64,000 nt of DNA from NCBI GenBank assembly GCA_000405685.1, contig ASPF01000012.1, positions 23,191 to 87,190 of the forward strand. The letters are read 5' to 3'. The position numbers and the translations under genes were made by a program. Of the stretch, positions 36,465-44,723 are shown in pieces; positions within the stretch are counted from its first letter, which is position 1, and the number at the start of each line of letters is the position of its first letter. Under the pieces are notes generated by a model. The model saw nothing but the letters and a program-made list of their open reading frames with translations, was not told the origin of the DNA and did no database searches. This stretch comes from Candidatus Geocrenenecus sp. JGI 0000106-J15. Its GTDB lineage: Archaea; Thermoproteota; Nitrososphaeria_A; Caldarchaeales; Wolframiiraptoraceae.

Positions 36465-37294
36465 TTTAATCCCCCTAGTAATACTTCATCGATCTTCTCA
36501 AAAGCATTAACACTGTAGATTGTTAATCTTCCAGGCTTAGCCCCTGGAGCTAGATGGAGTACACTTAAATCTTTCAACTTAACAACATCTACTCCAGGGA
36601 TGTTCTCTGAAGCCTCCGATATTCCCATGTCTTCTAATACGACAATTAATGGTCCGATTTTCCTCTTGTATCTTCTACCACGCTTCTTACCCTTACCTGC
36701 CCTGATCTTTTTCTCTCTACATCTCTGAAGTTCTTCTTTAAGACCAATCTTCTCAAGGAATTCTCTAAGCTCTCTAGTTCTAGCTATTGATTCAATCTTC
36801 TCATTGACAACTATTGGTAGACTTATGTTTTCTGGAATTCTATGTCCACGTTTTGTTACTGCATCTGGAACGCCTGTATATGCTACCGCAGTTATCAACG
36901 CTATCCTCTTTTCTTTCTTATTCAATTCTTTGTATATCTTCTTCTCAGGTGTAGGTGGATGGGTTGGGCGACCACCAACAGCTGATGGAACCATCCCACC
37001 TGATTGTGCTTTACCTGTTCCTGATGCTCTTATCCTAGATATCCTCGCCATACCGTATCCAGCCCCCCAAGAATCTACAGAATATTTATGTCCAGATCCT
37101 TTAAATGCTCCTTTAGGTTGTAGTTTATGTGTTTGGAGATGTATGAATGCTCTCCATACAAGGTCTTCTCTTAACGGTGCATAGAAGACTCTTGGAAGAG
37201 CTACCTCGCTAATCTTAGAACCTTCTAGATCTATAACTGGTATCTTCTTCTCTATACCTTCAGATGCTTTAAGCAACTCTACCAATATGCTCAT
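36461..37294 (-). CDS. rpl4: Ribosomal protein L4 (uL4)
   Basis: A 277-residue archaeal L4. Signatures include [17 protein letters not shown], then the loop with [21 protein letters not shown] and [21 protein letters not shown], and PTHPPTPEK. The basic extension reads [19 protein letters not shown]. Its start overlaps the L3 stop by four bases and its stop overlaps L23, so the three are one operon. Confidence 0.97.
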   Translation of the reverse strand: MSILVELLKASEGIEKKIPVIDLEGSKISEVALPRVFYAPLREDLVWRAFIHLQTHKLQPKGAFKGSGHKYSVDSWGAGYGMARISRIRASGTGKAQSGGMVPSAVGGRPTHPPTPEKKIYKELNKKEKRIALITAVAYTGVPDAVTKRGHRIPENISLPIVVNEKIESIARTRELREFLEKIGLKEELQRCREKKIRAGKGKKRGRRYKRKIGPLIVVLEDMGISEASENIPGVDVVKLKDLSVLHLAPGAKPGRLTIYSVNAFEKIDEVLLGGLK

Positions 37295-38277
37295 CTTGGA
37301 ACACCAACCATTATTATCTGTGGTGCTTCATGAAGCCTAGGAGGTCTAGCAGGCTTTCTCAATACTACAGCTCTCTTAGGAACTCCTGGAACTGTTCCCT
37401 CCAGTATTACTGCCTCTGTTCTAACTACTCCGAAGTGGGGATATCCACCTTTAGGTGTATATTCTAAACCACTCTCACTATATGTGAGTATTCTCTTATT
37501 GTATTCTGTTCTACGATGATATCCCATCTGTCCTGCTCTTGGAACAGTATATGTTACATAGGCTGGGCTTCTACCACCTATTGCTCCAACCTCTCTCCTA
37601 GTCTTCCTCTTCTTCCTAGGCTGTATCTTCACTTTATGTCTACCTACTACTCCTTCGAATCCTTTACCTCTAGATACAGCTATAACATCTATGAACTCTC
37701 CATTATTGAAGACTTCAGAGATTTTTACTTCCTTACCAAGTCTATTAATAGCATATTCTAGTGCTTTATCTAGTGGTCCACCTACTTTTATCTCGATGAG
37801 GTCTACCTTCTTCTTAGATAATCCAGCCAGCTTAGGTCTTGCAAGAGCTATTACTCTAATCTCCTTCAAATTATCGAGGCTACTCTTTAATTTCTCTAAT
37901 TTTTCTTTCTCATTAGGTCTCCAAGTAGGAATACTTTTCTTGATCTCTTCAGGTAGATTACTAGCCCAGACTCTTGTATACTCTTTTAATGCACCATTCT
38001 CCTCAGTATATCCAACTATTCCTGCGATGATTATTGGAGGTGTAGCTATTACTGTTCCTACTTTTGCTACTTCAAGACCTTGAGTGGGAGAATTCGGTAT
38101 ATTATCTATATAGTAGACCGTTGTATGTCCAGCTTTATATCCTATGAATCCGAGTAGCTTAGGTTCACCATCGTATGGAGGCCAATACTTTACACGGGGA
38201 ACTATACGGCTAGCTCTACCTCTAGGAAGATATGCTAGCGAGCTCCTCCTAGGAGCAGACTGTTTTCTATGACCCAT
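37291..38277 (-). CDS. rpl3: Ribosomal protein L3 (uL3)
   Basis: A 328-residue archaeal L3. It begins MGHRKQSAPRRSSLAYLPRG, the standard archaeal start. LLGFIGYKAGHTTV and the long basic stretch GKGFEGVVGRHKVKIQPRKK are present, and the protein ends [20 protein letters not shown]. It heads the operon. In many archaea the SPOUT methyltransferase precedes it; in this window that gene is 24 kb away. Confidence 0.97.
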   Translation of the reverse strand: MGHRKQSAPRRSSLAYLPRGRASRIVPRVKYWPPYDGEPKLLGFIGYKAGHTTVYYIDNIPNSPTQGLEVAKVGTVIATPPIIIAGIVGYTEENGALKEYTRVWASNLPEEIKKSIPTWRPNEKEKLEKLKSSLDNLKEIRVIALARPKLAGLSKKKVDLIEIKVGGPLDKALEYAINRLGKEVKISEVFNNGEFIDVIAVSRGKGFEGVVGRHKVKIQPRKKRKTRREVGAIGGRSPAYVTYTVPRAGQMGYHRRTEYNKRILTYSESGLEYTPKGGYPHFGVVRTEAVILEGTVPGVPKRAVVLRKPARPPRLHEAPQIIMVGVPR

Positions 38278-38460
38278 AAACCCTCTACTAATCCATCCAT
38301 CTAGACCTCTACAATAAAAACGTATCTACGATAGATCGATACGTTAATCACATACTATATATTTGACATAATCTTCTACATCCTGTTCACAATCGCTCTT
38401 AAGAGATGATGATAAACAGTTTATAGCTTAGCTTCTCAATCTATTCTTAAGGTAGCTTGG

Positions 38461-38898
38461 TTGACTAAAATAGATAAGAATGTTTTCCAGAAGCTCATTA
38501 GAGAGGTGGCTGAAGCTATTGAAGAAGTTAGAGAAATTATTTCTCTAGATGTAGATACTTTTCTGAATGATAGAAGAGCAAGATTCAGTCTAAGGTATAG
38601 TATAGTATTGATCGTTGAGTCTTTAGCAGATATAGCTGTAGCCATTCTAGAAAAAGACTTTAACGAGGTTGTTGAATCTTACAGAGATGCCATAACGAAG
38701 TTAAGAGATAAGCGTGTACTGGAAAGCAGAGTCGCAGAGTCCATAGCAAGACTTGTAAGTTTGAGAAACCTAATAGTTCATAGGTATTGGGCAGTTGATG
38801 ATCTGAAGATTTATGAATCTGCTAAAAGCAGTGGAATAGAGAATATTGAGAGATTCATAGAAGAGGTGTCGAGATACGTCGAGGTTAAGGATGATTGA
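38461..38898 (+). CDS. HepT-like HEPN ribonuclease toxin (DUF86)
   Basis: A 145-residue HEPN protein of the HepT type with a TTG start. The catalytic motif is intact: RNLIVHRYW gives the R-x4-H-x-Y of active HEPN RNases. Surrounding helices include FLNDRRARFSLRYSIVLIVES and RVAESIARLVS. The partner nucleotidyltransferase begins inside its last codons (8-base overlap). In studied systems MntA adds AMP to the Tyr of R-x4-H-x-Y to silence the toxin. Confidence 0.93.
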   Translation: MTKIDKNVFQKLIREVAEAIEEVREIISLDVDTFLNDRRARFSLRYSIVLIVESLADIAVAILEKDFNEVVESYRDAITKLRDKRVLESRVAESIARLVSLRNLIVHRYWAVDDLKIYESAKSSGIENIERFIEEVSRYVEVKDD

Positions 38899-39304
38899 AG
38901 AATCTAGAAGGAAGACGAAGATTCTCAGTGTTCATGAGAAGAGAGAGATTATAAAATTATTGAAAGAAGCATTCAATAATATTGATGAAGTCTCTTTAGC
39001 TATAATTCATGGAGGATTTATAGAATGTAGAGTCTTCCGAGATATCGATATAGCGTTGTATCTCTCATGTGTTCCTCTTAGAGAAGACGTTCTTGAAGAA
39101 GTTAGAGAAGCATTAGAGAAGAAGCTTGATATCGCAATCGATATACAGATTTTGAATTATGCTCCACCTAGGTTTATTGTAAAAGCTTTAAAGAATGGCT
39201 TGATAATCGTTGAAAAAGTCCCTGGGTTTAGGGGAATCTTATTTATACATGCACTCGAAGAACTGAATAGACTTAAAAGACCTAGAAATATTAAACTTAT
39301 CTAA
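38891..39304 (+). CDS. MntA-like nucleotidyltransferase antitoxin
   Basis: A 137-residue nucleotidyltransferase with LAIIHGGFIECRVFRDIDIAL. It has a GG pair where most relatives have GS, followed by the D-x-D. A third acidic residue lies in IAIDIQILNYAPP, a motif seen in MntA proteins. It follows and overlaps the HepT gene. The Ser-to-Gly change in the GS motif is a mild departure from the consensus. Confidence 0.9.
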   Translation: MIEESRRKTKILSVHEKREIIKLLKEAFNNIDEVSLAIIHGGFIECRVFRDIDIALYLSCVPLREDVLEEVREALEKKLDIAIDIQILNYAPPRFIVKALKNGLIIVEKVPGFRGILFIHALEELNRLKRPRNIKLI

Positions 39305-39318
39305 TAAATCTCAGGGGT

Positions 39319-39957
39319 TTATCTTCTCGTTTCTAGAGATTTGATAGCCTGCGCTGCAAGCTGGGAGATCTTTACTTCTCCAAAAAATCCATCATAGTAG
39401 ATTTTAACGATAGACTCATCATTTAGCATGTTCTTTAGTTTAGATAAAGCTTGATCAATCTTTAACTCTTGTATAGTTTTAATAGTATATGCTCTAGTCT
39501 CAGGGTCAGGGTCATCGAGTAGTTCTAGTAGTCTATCTTTTAAGTTTATTTTAGCTTCTAGAATTCTTCTACCTATTCTTCCTAGAGAATAGATTACATA
39601 TTTCATTTTTAGTTCCGGGTTTTCTATAAGGGAGGCAGTAGGATTGATGAAGTCGTTGAAGTCTTCTTCCATGATTCTACCGATTTCTCCAACTACTATT
39701 GGTGCACCCATACAGTAGCCTCCATTCTCTTCATTCATGTACCAGAACATTCTTCTAATAGTCTCCTTGGCGGTCTCAGGCTCATCTCTATAGAGATATC
39801 TGCAGATATATCCTATAGCTTCTGCAGCTCTAAACATATATAATTCATCACCATAGAGGTAGGAGATCAATATAGATAACGTCTTCTTAACGTTACCTAT
39901 CTTTACGAGTTTATCGAATTCTCTATTTTCTAGAATCTTAAGTATCTCTTTCTTCAT
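39319..39957 (-). CDS. HEAT-repeat protein (DVU0298-like)
   Basis: A 212-residue all-helical protein starting at MKKEILKILENREF. The longer frame to 40005 would overlap the Lrp gene; the chosen ATG overlaps the Lrp stop by four bases. Repeats of the HEAT kind are visible: ELYMFRAAEAIGYICRYL, MKYVIYSLGRIGRRILE, DPDPETRAYTIKTIQEL. The conserved pocket GGYCMGAPIVVGEIGRI is characteristic of this group. Such proteins are scaffolds. Its coupling to a transcription regulator suggests a shared function, not yet known. Confidence 0.8.
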   Translation of the reverse strand: MKKEILKILENREFDKLVKIGNVKKTLSILISYLYGDELYMFRAAEAIGYICRYLYRDEPETAKETIRRMFWYMNEENGGYCMGAPIVVGEIGRIMEEDFNDFINPTASLIENPELKMKYVIYSLGRIGRRILEAKINLKDRLLELLDDPDPETRAYTIKTIQELKIDQALSKLKNMLNDESIVKIYYDGFFGEVKISQLAAQAIKSLETRR

Positions 39958-40442
39958 ATCTTTTCTTCTTTTATCATTTTTTCTAGAAGCTGGGTCGGTC
40001 TCCATTCTTCTTTAATAGTATCGAGGACGATGTATGTAATAGTCCTTTCTACATGCTCGTTTGCTAGTAATGTTTTAATGAATGTGCTTAATTCTTCTCT
40101 ATCTTTAAATCTTGCAAGGATTACTGAGTCGGATTCTCCTGTTACATCATAGACACCATGTACGTTCGGATATGAAGCAATCAATTTTTGGACTTCAAGT
40201 AGTTTTCCATGTCTTATTCTTACATGGATTACTGCCGACAAAGTGTAGCCAATCTTAACGGGATCAATTAAGGCTATGTACCCCTTGATTACACCATTCT
40301 TCTCTAATGCTTCTACACGAGAGACAATGGTTGAGACAGATACACCTATCTTCTCGGCGATCTTCCTAAAACTAGCTCTACCATCACGGAGAAGCTCAGC
40401 AAGTATCTTATAATCAAGATCATCTAGAGCTACCTGAACCAT
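39954..40442 (-). CDS. Lrp/AsnC-family transcription regulator
   Basis: A 162-residue regulator. The N-terminal helix-turn-helix LLRDGRASFRKIAEKIGVSVSTIVSRVEALEK (split here over residues 15-46) is followed by GVIKGYIALIDPVKIGYTLSAV, and the RAM-type ligand domain has VYDVTGESDSVILARFKDREEL. It probably binds DNA as an oligomer and senses a small molecule. It overlaps the HEAT-repeat gene by four bases and is likely its operon partner. Confidence 0.92.
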   Translation of the reverse strand: MVQVALDDLDYKILAELLRDGRASFRKIAEKIGVSVSTIVSRVEALEKNGVIKGYIALIDPVKIGYTLSAVIHVRIRHGKLLEVQKLIASYPNVHGVYDVTGESDSVILARFKDREELSTFIKTLLANEHVERTITYIVLDTIKEEWRPTQLLEKMIKEEKI

Positions 40443-40557
40443 AATCTAGTAACTCTCCAAGAGATATAGGGAAGCCTTCAGTTAATATGTCTTACGAGTA
40501 TTTCAATCAAAGCAAGCATTAATAATCGCTTCTTGAATTTATTTTTCCTATAAGCTG

Positions 40558-40728
40558 ATGGAGAACCTCATAATATCCGCTAAGGAGCTACTTGATTGTT
40601 TAGGGAGTGATTTCAGGAACAGATTAGATAAGTTAAGTATTGTAGTTCTTGAAGAAGCTTACAATAAGATGAAGGATAAAGAGTTGGAGAGGCTACGGAA
40701 GGTGTGGAAGGAGTTAATAGATGAATAA
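40558..40728 (+). CDS. Small helical protein, 56 residues
   Basis: A short frame MENLIISAKELLDCLGSDF, DKLSIVVLEEAYNKMK and ELERLRKVWKELIDE. The start is ATG at 40558. Even charge distribution and amphipathic helices argue for a real gene. No family is recognised. It lies alone between the Lrp gene and the next hypothetical gene, both of which may be co-regulated with it. Confidence 0.5.
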   Translation: MENLIISAKELLDCLGSDFRNRLDKLSIVVLEEAYNKMKDKELERLRKVWKELIDE

Positions 40729-40874
40729 GTTAAGCTTTAAGTCTCAGACAAATTATTTTTGATACTTTAAGTTTTAAGTTATTCAGATATCAGTCTATTA
40801 GAGTGTCGTCGAGTTAACTTATTGTCTTATATTTTAAGTAAATGTTTTTATTTTTATTTTGCATGAGTTATTGC

Positions 40875-41357
40875 ATGGTTGTTAAGATTTCTGATGTAAC
40901 TAGTGAGATTGTAGATCTAATCTCTAGGGATAATGTAGTTGGGCTTGCTACTCATAGGCATCTTCCCCATGAGAAAGCTATCTATATGAGGCATGGAGTA
41001 TGCGGGTTTGCAGTAGATGTTATGCTTGAAGAAGATGGTAGAAAGAATCTCTACTTTGTGCTTGTTACTGCTGAAGCTAAGCCAAGGAAGAAGATAGTAG
41101 ATGACTGGATGAAGTATAGTGGAAGAGTAACATACTACTTAACTGTGAAGACTGATAGAGGATTCAAGACTAAGAAGAGGATCTCAACATACCGTGATGG
41201 AGAACAATTATTCAAGCAGGTTGAAGAAGTTAGACAAGCATTCTATAGAAAGTATAGAGAGCTGAAGATGAAGCAGGAGGTTGCACCTGTTAAGGTTGAA
41301 GAAGAGATATTTCATATGGTAGGGATCGAGGAGAGAGACTTATTTCTAGGAGTATAA
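40875..41357 (+). CDS. Hypothetical protein
   Basis: A 160-residue protein from MVVKISDVTSEIVDLI; the frame could begin at 40842 (MFLFLF), but those residues look like leader sequence. Features include VVGLATHRHLPHEKAIYMRHGVCG (His-rich), LYFVLVTAEAKPRKKIVDDW and VTYYLTVKTDRGFKTKKRI. The C-terminal part is helical and charged. I do not recognise the family. It stands 25 bases before the asparagine-synthetase-like gene and may be its operon partner. Confidence 0.6.
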   Translation: MVVKISDVTSEIVDLISRDNVVGLATHRHLPHEKAIYMRHGVCGFAVDVMLEEDGRKNLYFVLVTAEAKPRKKIVDDWMKYSGRVTYYLTVKTDRGFKTKKRISTYRDGEQLFKQVEEVRQAFYRKYRELKMKQEVAPVKVEEEIFHMVGIEERDLFLGV

Positions 41358-41382
41358 TCTTCTTAGATATGGAAATAATAGA

Positions 41383-42654
41383 ATGAAGAATGGACCAGGC
41401 ATATTCCAGTTAGCAGTCATTAATAAGAAGGATCAAAGAAGATATGAAGAGATAATTGAAACTAGACTAGAGATATTCGACTTTGTCACACTCAAGGAAA
41501 AATATATAGGACTAGACAATGATCAAGCAATAATTTTACATTTCTCTAATCCTTCGATCTTAGATGAGAGAAGCAGTGGTATAATATCTGTTGAATGTTA
41601 TCCAGATGATCTTGTTAATGTTTTTGAGAAGATGAGGCTGGATATTTCATTAAAGGATCTTGGAGGGATGCTTGATGGTGTTGATGGATTCTTTACAGGC
41701 TTCATCATGGATAAGTCTAGAATTGTTATGTTTAGAGATCATGTAGGAGCTATACCATGCAATTACAGGGTTGATGATAGCTCTTTTGTGGCCACATCTT
41801 TTAAGAAGATGGTTGATGGATCGGTTTCCACTCCACCTGGGAGGATAATTGTCTGGGATGGTAGATCATTTAAGATTCATAGATGGTATAGGTGGAGAAG
41901 ATTTACTGGAGACTATATTGTTGAACTGAAGAATAGGTTGATTGATGTTTTCTCAAGATATCTTCCAGATAGTTTTAGTCTAGGTTTCTCAGGTGGTTTA
42001 GATAGTGTATTGATTGCTTATATCGGTTCTATGCTTGGAAGAAGGATAGAATGTATAACTGTTGGAGCTGAGGATTCTATTGATTTTCAGTGGGCTGAAG
42101 AAGCAGCAGCACCATTAGGTTTAAAACTTAAGAAGATTATGATTGATGAAAAACTTGTAAAAAATACTGTAGAAGTTGTTTCAAGATATTTGGTAGAGCC
42201 AACCCTTATGGATCTATCTATAGCCTCGGTATTCTATCTTGTGTCCACAAATAGTGTTCATGGCTTCATTGTTTCTGGTCAAGGTGCAGATGAGCTATTC
42301 GGTGGATACTATAAGTATGTAAAGCTTGGAAGAGAGAAAGGACTAGGATATGTTCAAGGCGTCATGATGAAAGATATACTTGAGTTGCATAAGACGAATA
42401 TTGAGAGAGACTACTTAACAGTAGCAGTCGCAGGTAGGAAACTTATTCAACCATACTTGGCCAAGAAGATCTATGAAACAGCATTATCCACTCCAGTAAG
42501 CTTGAAGATTAGCCTAGAGAATAATTCTGAAAGAAAGATAATATTGAGGAAAGTAGGCAGGATACTTAGACTTCCAGATAAATTAATAGGGAGACCTAAG
42601 AAAGCATTACAATATAGTTCAAAAATACAGAAAATGTTTTCCTCTGCTGTATAA
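41383..42654 (+). CDS. Asparagine-synthetase-like protein without the N-terminal Cys
   Basis: A 423-residue protein with a glutaminase-like N-terminal domain (DGFFTGFIMD, FRDHVGAIPCNYRV) and a full synthetase domain. The ATP-PPi loop is SLGFSGGLDSVL; GQGADELFGGYYKY is the second signature. Normal AsnB has Cys as residue 2 for glutamine hydrolysis; this protein begins MKNGPG and lacks it. It would need ammonia or use another amine donor, as in other AsnB-like amidotransferases. A conventional asparagine synthetase is not excluded if the start is elsewhere. It lies between a hypothetical gene and the surface-protein operon. Confidence 0.85.
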   Translation: MKNGPGIFQLAVINKKDQRRYEEIIETRLEIFDFVTLKEKYIGLDNDQAIILHFSNPSILDERSSGIISVECYPDDLVNVFEKMRLDISLKDLGGMLDGVDGFFTGFIMDKSRIVMFRDHVGAIPCNYRVDDSSFVATSFKKMVDGSVSTPPGRIIVWDGRSFKIHRWYRWRRFTGDYIVELKNRLIDVFSRYLPDSFSLGFSGGLDSVLIAYIGSMLGRRIECITVGAEDSIDFQWAEEAAAPLGLKLKKIMIDEKLVKNTVEVVSRYLVEPTLMDLSIASVFYLVSTNSVHGFIVSGQGADELFGGYYKYVKLGREKGLGYVQGVMMKDILELHKTNIERDYLTVAVAGRKLIQPYLAKKIYETALSTPVSLKISLENNSERKIILRKVGRILRLPDKLIGRPKKALQYSSKIQKMFSSAV

Positions 42655-42761
42655 ATGTTATAGGGTTGGTGAGTGGCCCCTTGGAATAAGTTATTGTAGA
42701 GAAAATATCATCGTTTTCATAAAGATAATGATTAAATAGAATATTTCTTGAATTATGCTCG

Positions 42762-43184
42762 ATGAGGAAGAGGCTAATACCGTTAATAGCATTATTAACA
42801 ATGTTGGCTGTAGTAGCAGTAGCATACTCTGTAGAAATAAGTCTTCCTGAAGGAGAACCGCCAGACCTAGGTGCAACACCTAATGTAGTTGTGGCATGTC
42901 CGACACCGAAAGGTACCCTTTGTCAGATAGACAGTATAAAGTGGATAATCTCGCCAACCCCTCCAAGAATGGTTACGGGTGTAAAAATTGACTGGAACCC
43001 TGGAAGTGCAAGTGGATATGATGTATACGTTGAATTATACAATAGTGGCGATAATTACGTTGGAGGTGGGTCGGCAACTAGCACGAATACTGATCCTTTG
43101 GAAGTATCTTTCTCCGCATCAGTCAATCCTAAGGATATCGATAAGATAAGGATAGTGATAATTGAAACTGGAGGTTACGAGTGA
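42762..43184 (+). CDS. Secreted beta-rich protein (putative fibre subunit)
   Basis: A 140-residue protein. The signal peptide is MRKRLIPLIALLTMLAVVAV, then AYS, then a beta-rich mature part. Strands such as IKWIISPTP, VTGVKIDWNP and YDVYVELYN alternate with loops rich in Gly and Ser, and the end is KIRIVIIETGGYE. Two Cys (CPTPKGTLC) could form a disulfide. It resembles the next two products in size, AYS cleavage motif and strand pattern. Together with the downstream signal peptidase this suggests a TasA/bundling-pilus-type subunit. That is an inference. Confidence 0.7.
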   Translation: MRKRLIPLIALLTMLAVVAVAYSVEISLPEGEPPDLGATPNVVVACPTPKGTLCQIDSIKWIISPTPPRMVTGVKIDWNPGSASGYDVYVELYNSGDNYVGGGSATSTNTDPLEVSFSASVNPKDIDKIRIVIIETGGYE

Positions 43185-43204
43185 AATAAAGAGGCTAAAA
43201 ATCT

Positions 43205-43681
43205 ATGAAGGGTAGACTTCCAAACTTCCTCTTTTTATTTTTTCTCATAATCACGTTCTTCATATTATTCTCTATTCTCGAAGCATACTCAACCCTAATA
43301 ACAATATCAGAAGTAGAACCATTACCTGGGAGAAGTAGTATCACATATCTTCTCTCAAAATATACTGGTAGCCATGGAAGGTTTAACTTCATGGTTGAGA
43401 CGAGGAGCGTAAGGCTTCAACCAACAGGAGCTTATGTGAACTCAGCTGTAATCACATTATACTGGAGTGTAGAATCCCCTCCAGGTCAAAATGGAAGAAA
43501 CTTCATTATATCAGTAAGACTCTACGATGATGAAGGAAGAAGTCTAACTAGCGGTTCTGTTACTGTCTGCCTTCTAAAGAGCACAAACTCAGGAAGCTAT
43601 ACTATAACCTTGTCGAACACGAATATTGACGATGTAGCCAAAGTGGAGACCTCAATAAGAGATGATGGACATTGGTGTTAA
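43205..43681 (+). CDS. Secreted beta-rich protein (putative fibre subunit)
   Basis: A 158-residue protein. The signal segment is LFLFFLIITFFILFSILE, then AYSTLITISEV. The mature part is beta-rich: NSAVITLYWSVES, NFIISVRLYDDEGRSLTSG, SYTITLSNTNIDD. Its pattern of strand, Tyr-rich strand and acidic turn matches the two neighbours. Two Cys, in TVCLLKS and the last residue, could pair. The next gene begins directly after its stop codon, so they are co-transcribed. Confidence 0.68.
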   Translation: MKGRLPNFLFLFFLIITFFILFSILEAYSTLITISEVEPLPGRSSITYLLSKYTGSHGRFNFMVETRSVRLQPTGAYVNSAVITLYWSVESPPGQNGRNFIISVRLYDDEGRSLTSGSVTVCLLKSTNSGSYTITLSNTNIDDVAKVETSIRDDGHWC

Positions 43682-43683
43682 AC

Positions 43684-44067
43684 ATGATGAAGAAGACTCT
43701 TATCATATTTATCTTCATAATCTTAATAACTACTACATTAGCATACTCTACAGCAATCTACGTTGGAGACCTAGGCCAGCTTGGAGCATCTGAAAAAACA
43801 CCTGTAGCTAAATATAATCTCAGAGTCTACTCAGTCTCAATAACGGTTGAAAACAATCAGATAACAAGTATAACGATAACAGTAGCATCATCCATTCCAG
43901 GAAACTACAATATATATGCAAGAGTCACGAGTGGGTCATGTAGTGCAACTGCCACTTGGAACAATGTAGACCTTTCAACACAGAGAACACTCTCATCATC
44001 TCTCACGCCACAATGTAGCTATACTCCTCCTGGTGCCGCAGTCGAGGTAGGAGGTGAGCCTGTATGA
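43684..44067 (+). CDS. Secreted beta-rich protein (putative fibre subunit)
   Basis: A 127-residue protein from the ATG at 43684 (an upstream ATG overlaps the previous gene and is not needed). The signal segment is KKTLIIFIFIILITTTL, then AYSTAIYVGDLG. The mature part has strands VYSVSITVENN, SITITVASSIPGNYNIYARV and ATATWNNVDL. Two Cys are present (SGSCSA, PQCSY). It ends four bases into the signal peptidase gene, so translation is coupled. Confidence 0.7.
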   Translation: MMKKTLIIFIFIILITTTLAYSTAIYVGDLGQLGASEKTPVAKYNLRVYSVSITVENNQITSITITVASSIPGNYNIYARVTSGSCSATATWNNVDLSTQRTLSSSLTPQCSYTPPGAAVEVGGEPV

Positions 44068-44723
44068 AGCTTAAACTACTAACTATATTCATGGTTACAG
44101 TTATAGTTTTAATGAGTCTTGGGTTTGTTGATGATATTAGATTGTATCGTATTGTTTCTCCTAGTATGGAGCCTCTTATACCTGTAGGCTCGCTTGTAGT
44201 AGTCTCACGTTCTGAGCCAGTCGGTATCGGAGACATAGTAGCATATAGGCTAGACGTAATAGGTAGAAGCTATACACTTGTACACAGAGTAGTCGATGTT
44301 AAAGATGGATACTATACTATTAGAGCAGATGTTGACCCTACAAGTGCAGGTGAAACATTAGAAGCAGGGAAGATTATTGGTAAAGTAGTATTGGCTATAC
44401 CATTCCTAGGATATATTGCAGGAGTAGTAGCTGTTCTACCAGCTATGATATTATTGATACCTCTTGCATCAAAGAAAGATGGTATGGGCTTCCCGACAGC
44501 AGCCTTCATATCATTCCTACCATCGATCCTACCTATACATGGTCTCGCAGCATCCATAGGCCAGATACCCTTCACAGCGATAACAGCTGGCTCAATAATA
44601 ACTACAAGAATAATACTAGAGAAGAAAGATAAAGATATAGCAGAATTAGTTTATCTAGTCGCTGCAGCAGTAAGCATTATAAGCATCAACGTAGTAGAGA
44701 TGGTGGGCTGGCTTGCCACCTAG
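44064..44723 (+). CDS. Signal peptidase I, archaeal S26B (SipW-like)
   Basis: A 219-residue membrane protease. After an N-terminal helix comes RIVSPSMEPLIPVGSLVVV with the catalytic Ser. The catalytic His is in TLVHRVVDV, and the Asp region is RADVDPTSAGE. Several membrane segments follow in the C-terminal half (VAVLPAMILLIPL and others). It shares a transcript with three secreted proteins and with the membrane protein after it. A dedicated peptidase in the same operon as its presumed substrates is the SipW/TasA arrangement. A housekeeping enzyme is possible if no other copy exists in the genome. Confidence 0.88.
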   Translation: MKLKLLTIFMVTVIVLMSLGFVDDIRLYRIVSPSMEPLIPVGSLVVVSRSEPVGIGDIVAYRLDVIGRSYTLVHRVVDVKDGYYTIRADVDPTSAGETLEAGKIIGKVVLAIPFLGYIAGVVAVLPAMILLIPLASKKDGMGFPTAAFISFLPSILPIHGLAASIGQIPFTAITAGSIITTRIILEKKDKDIAELVYLVAAAVSIISINVVEMVGWLAT

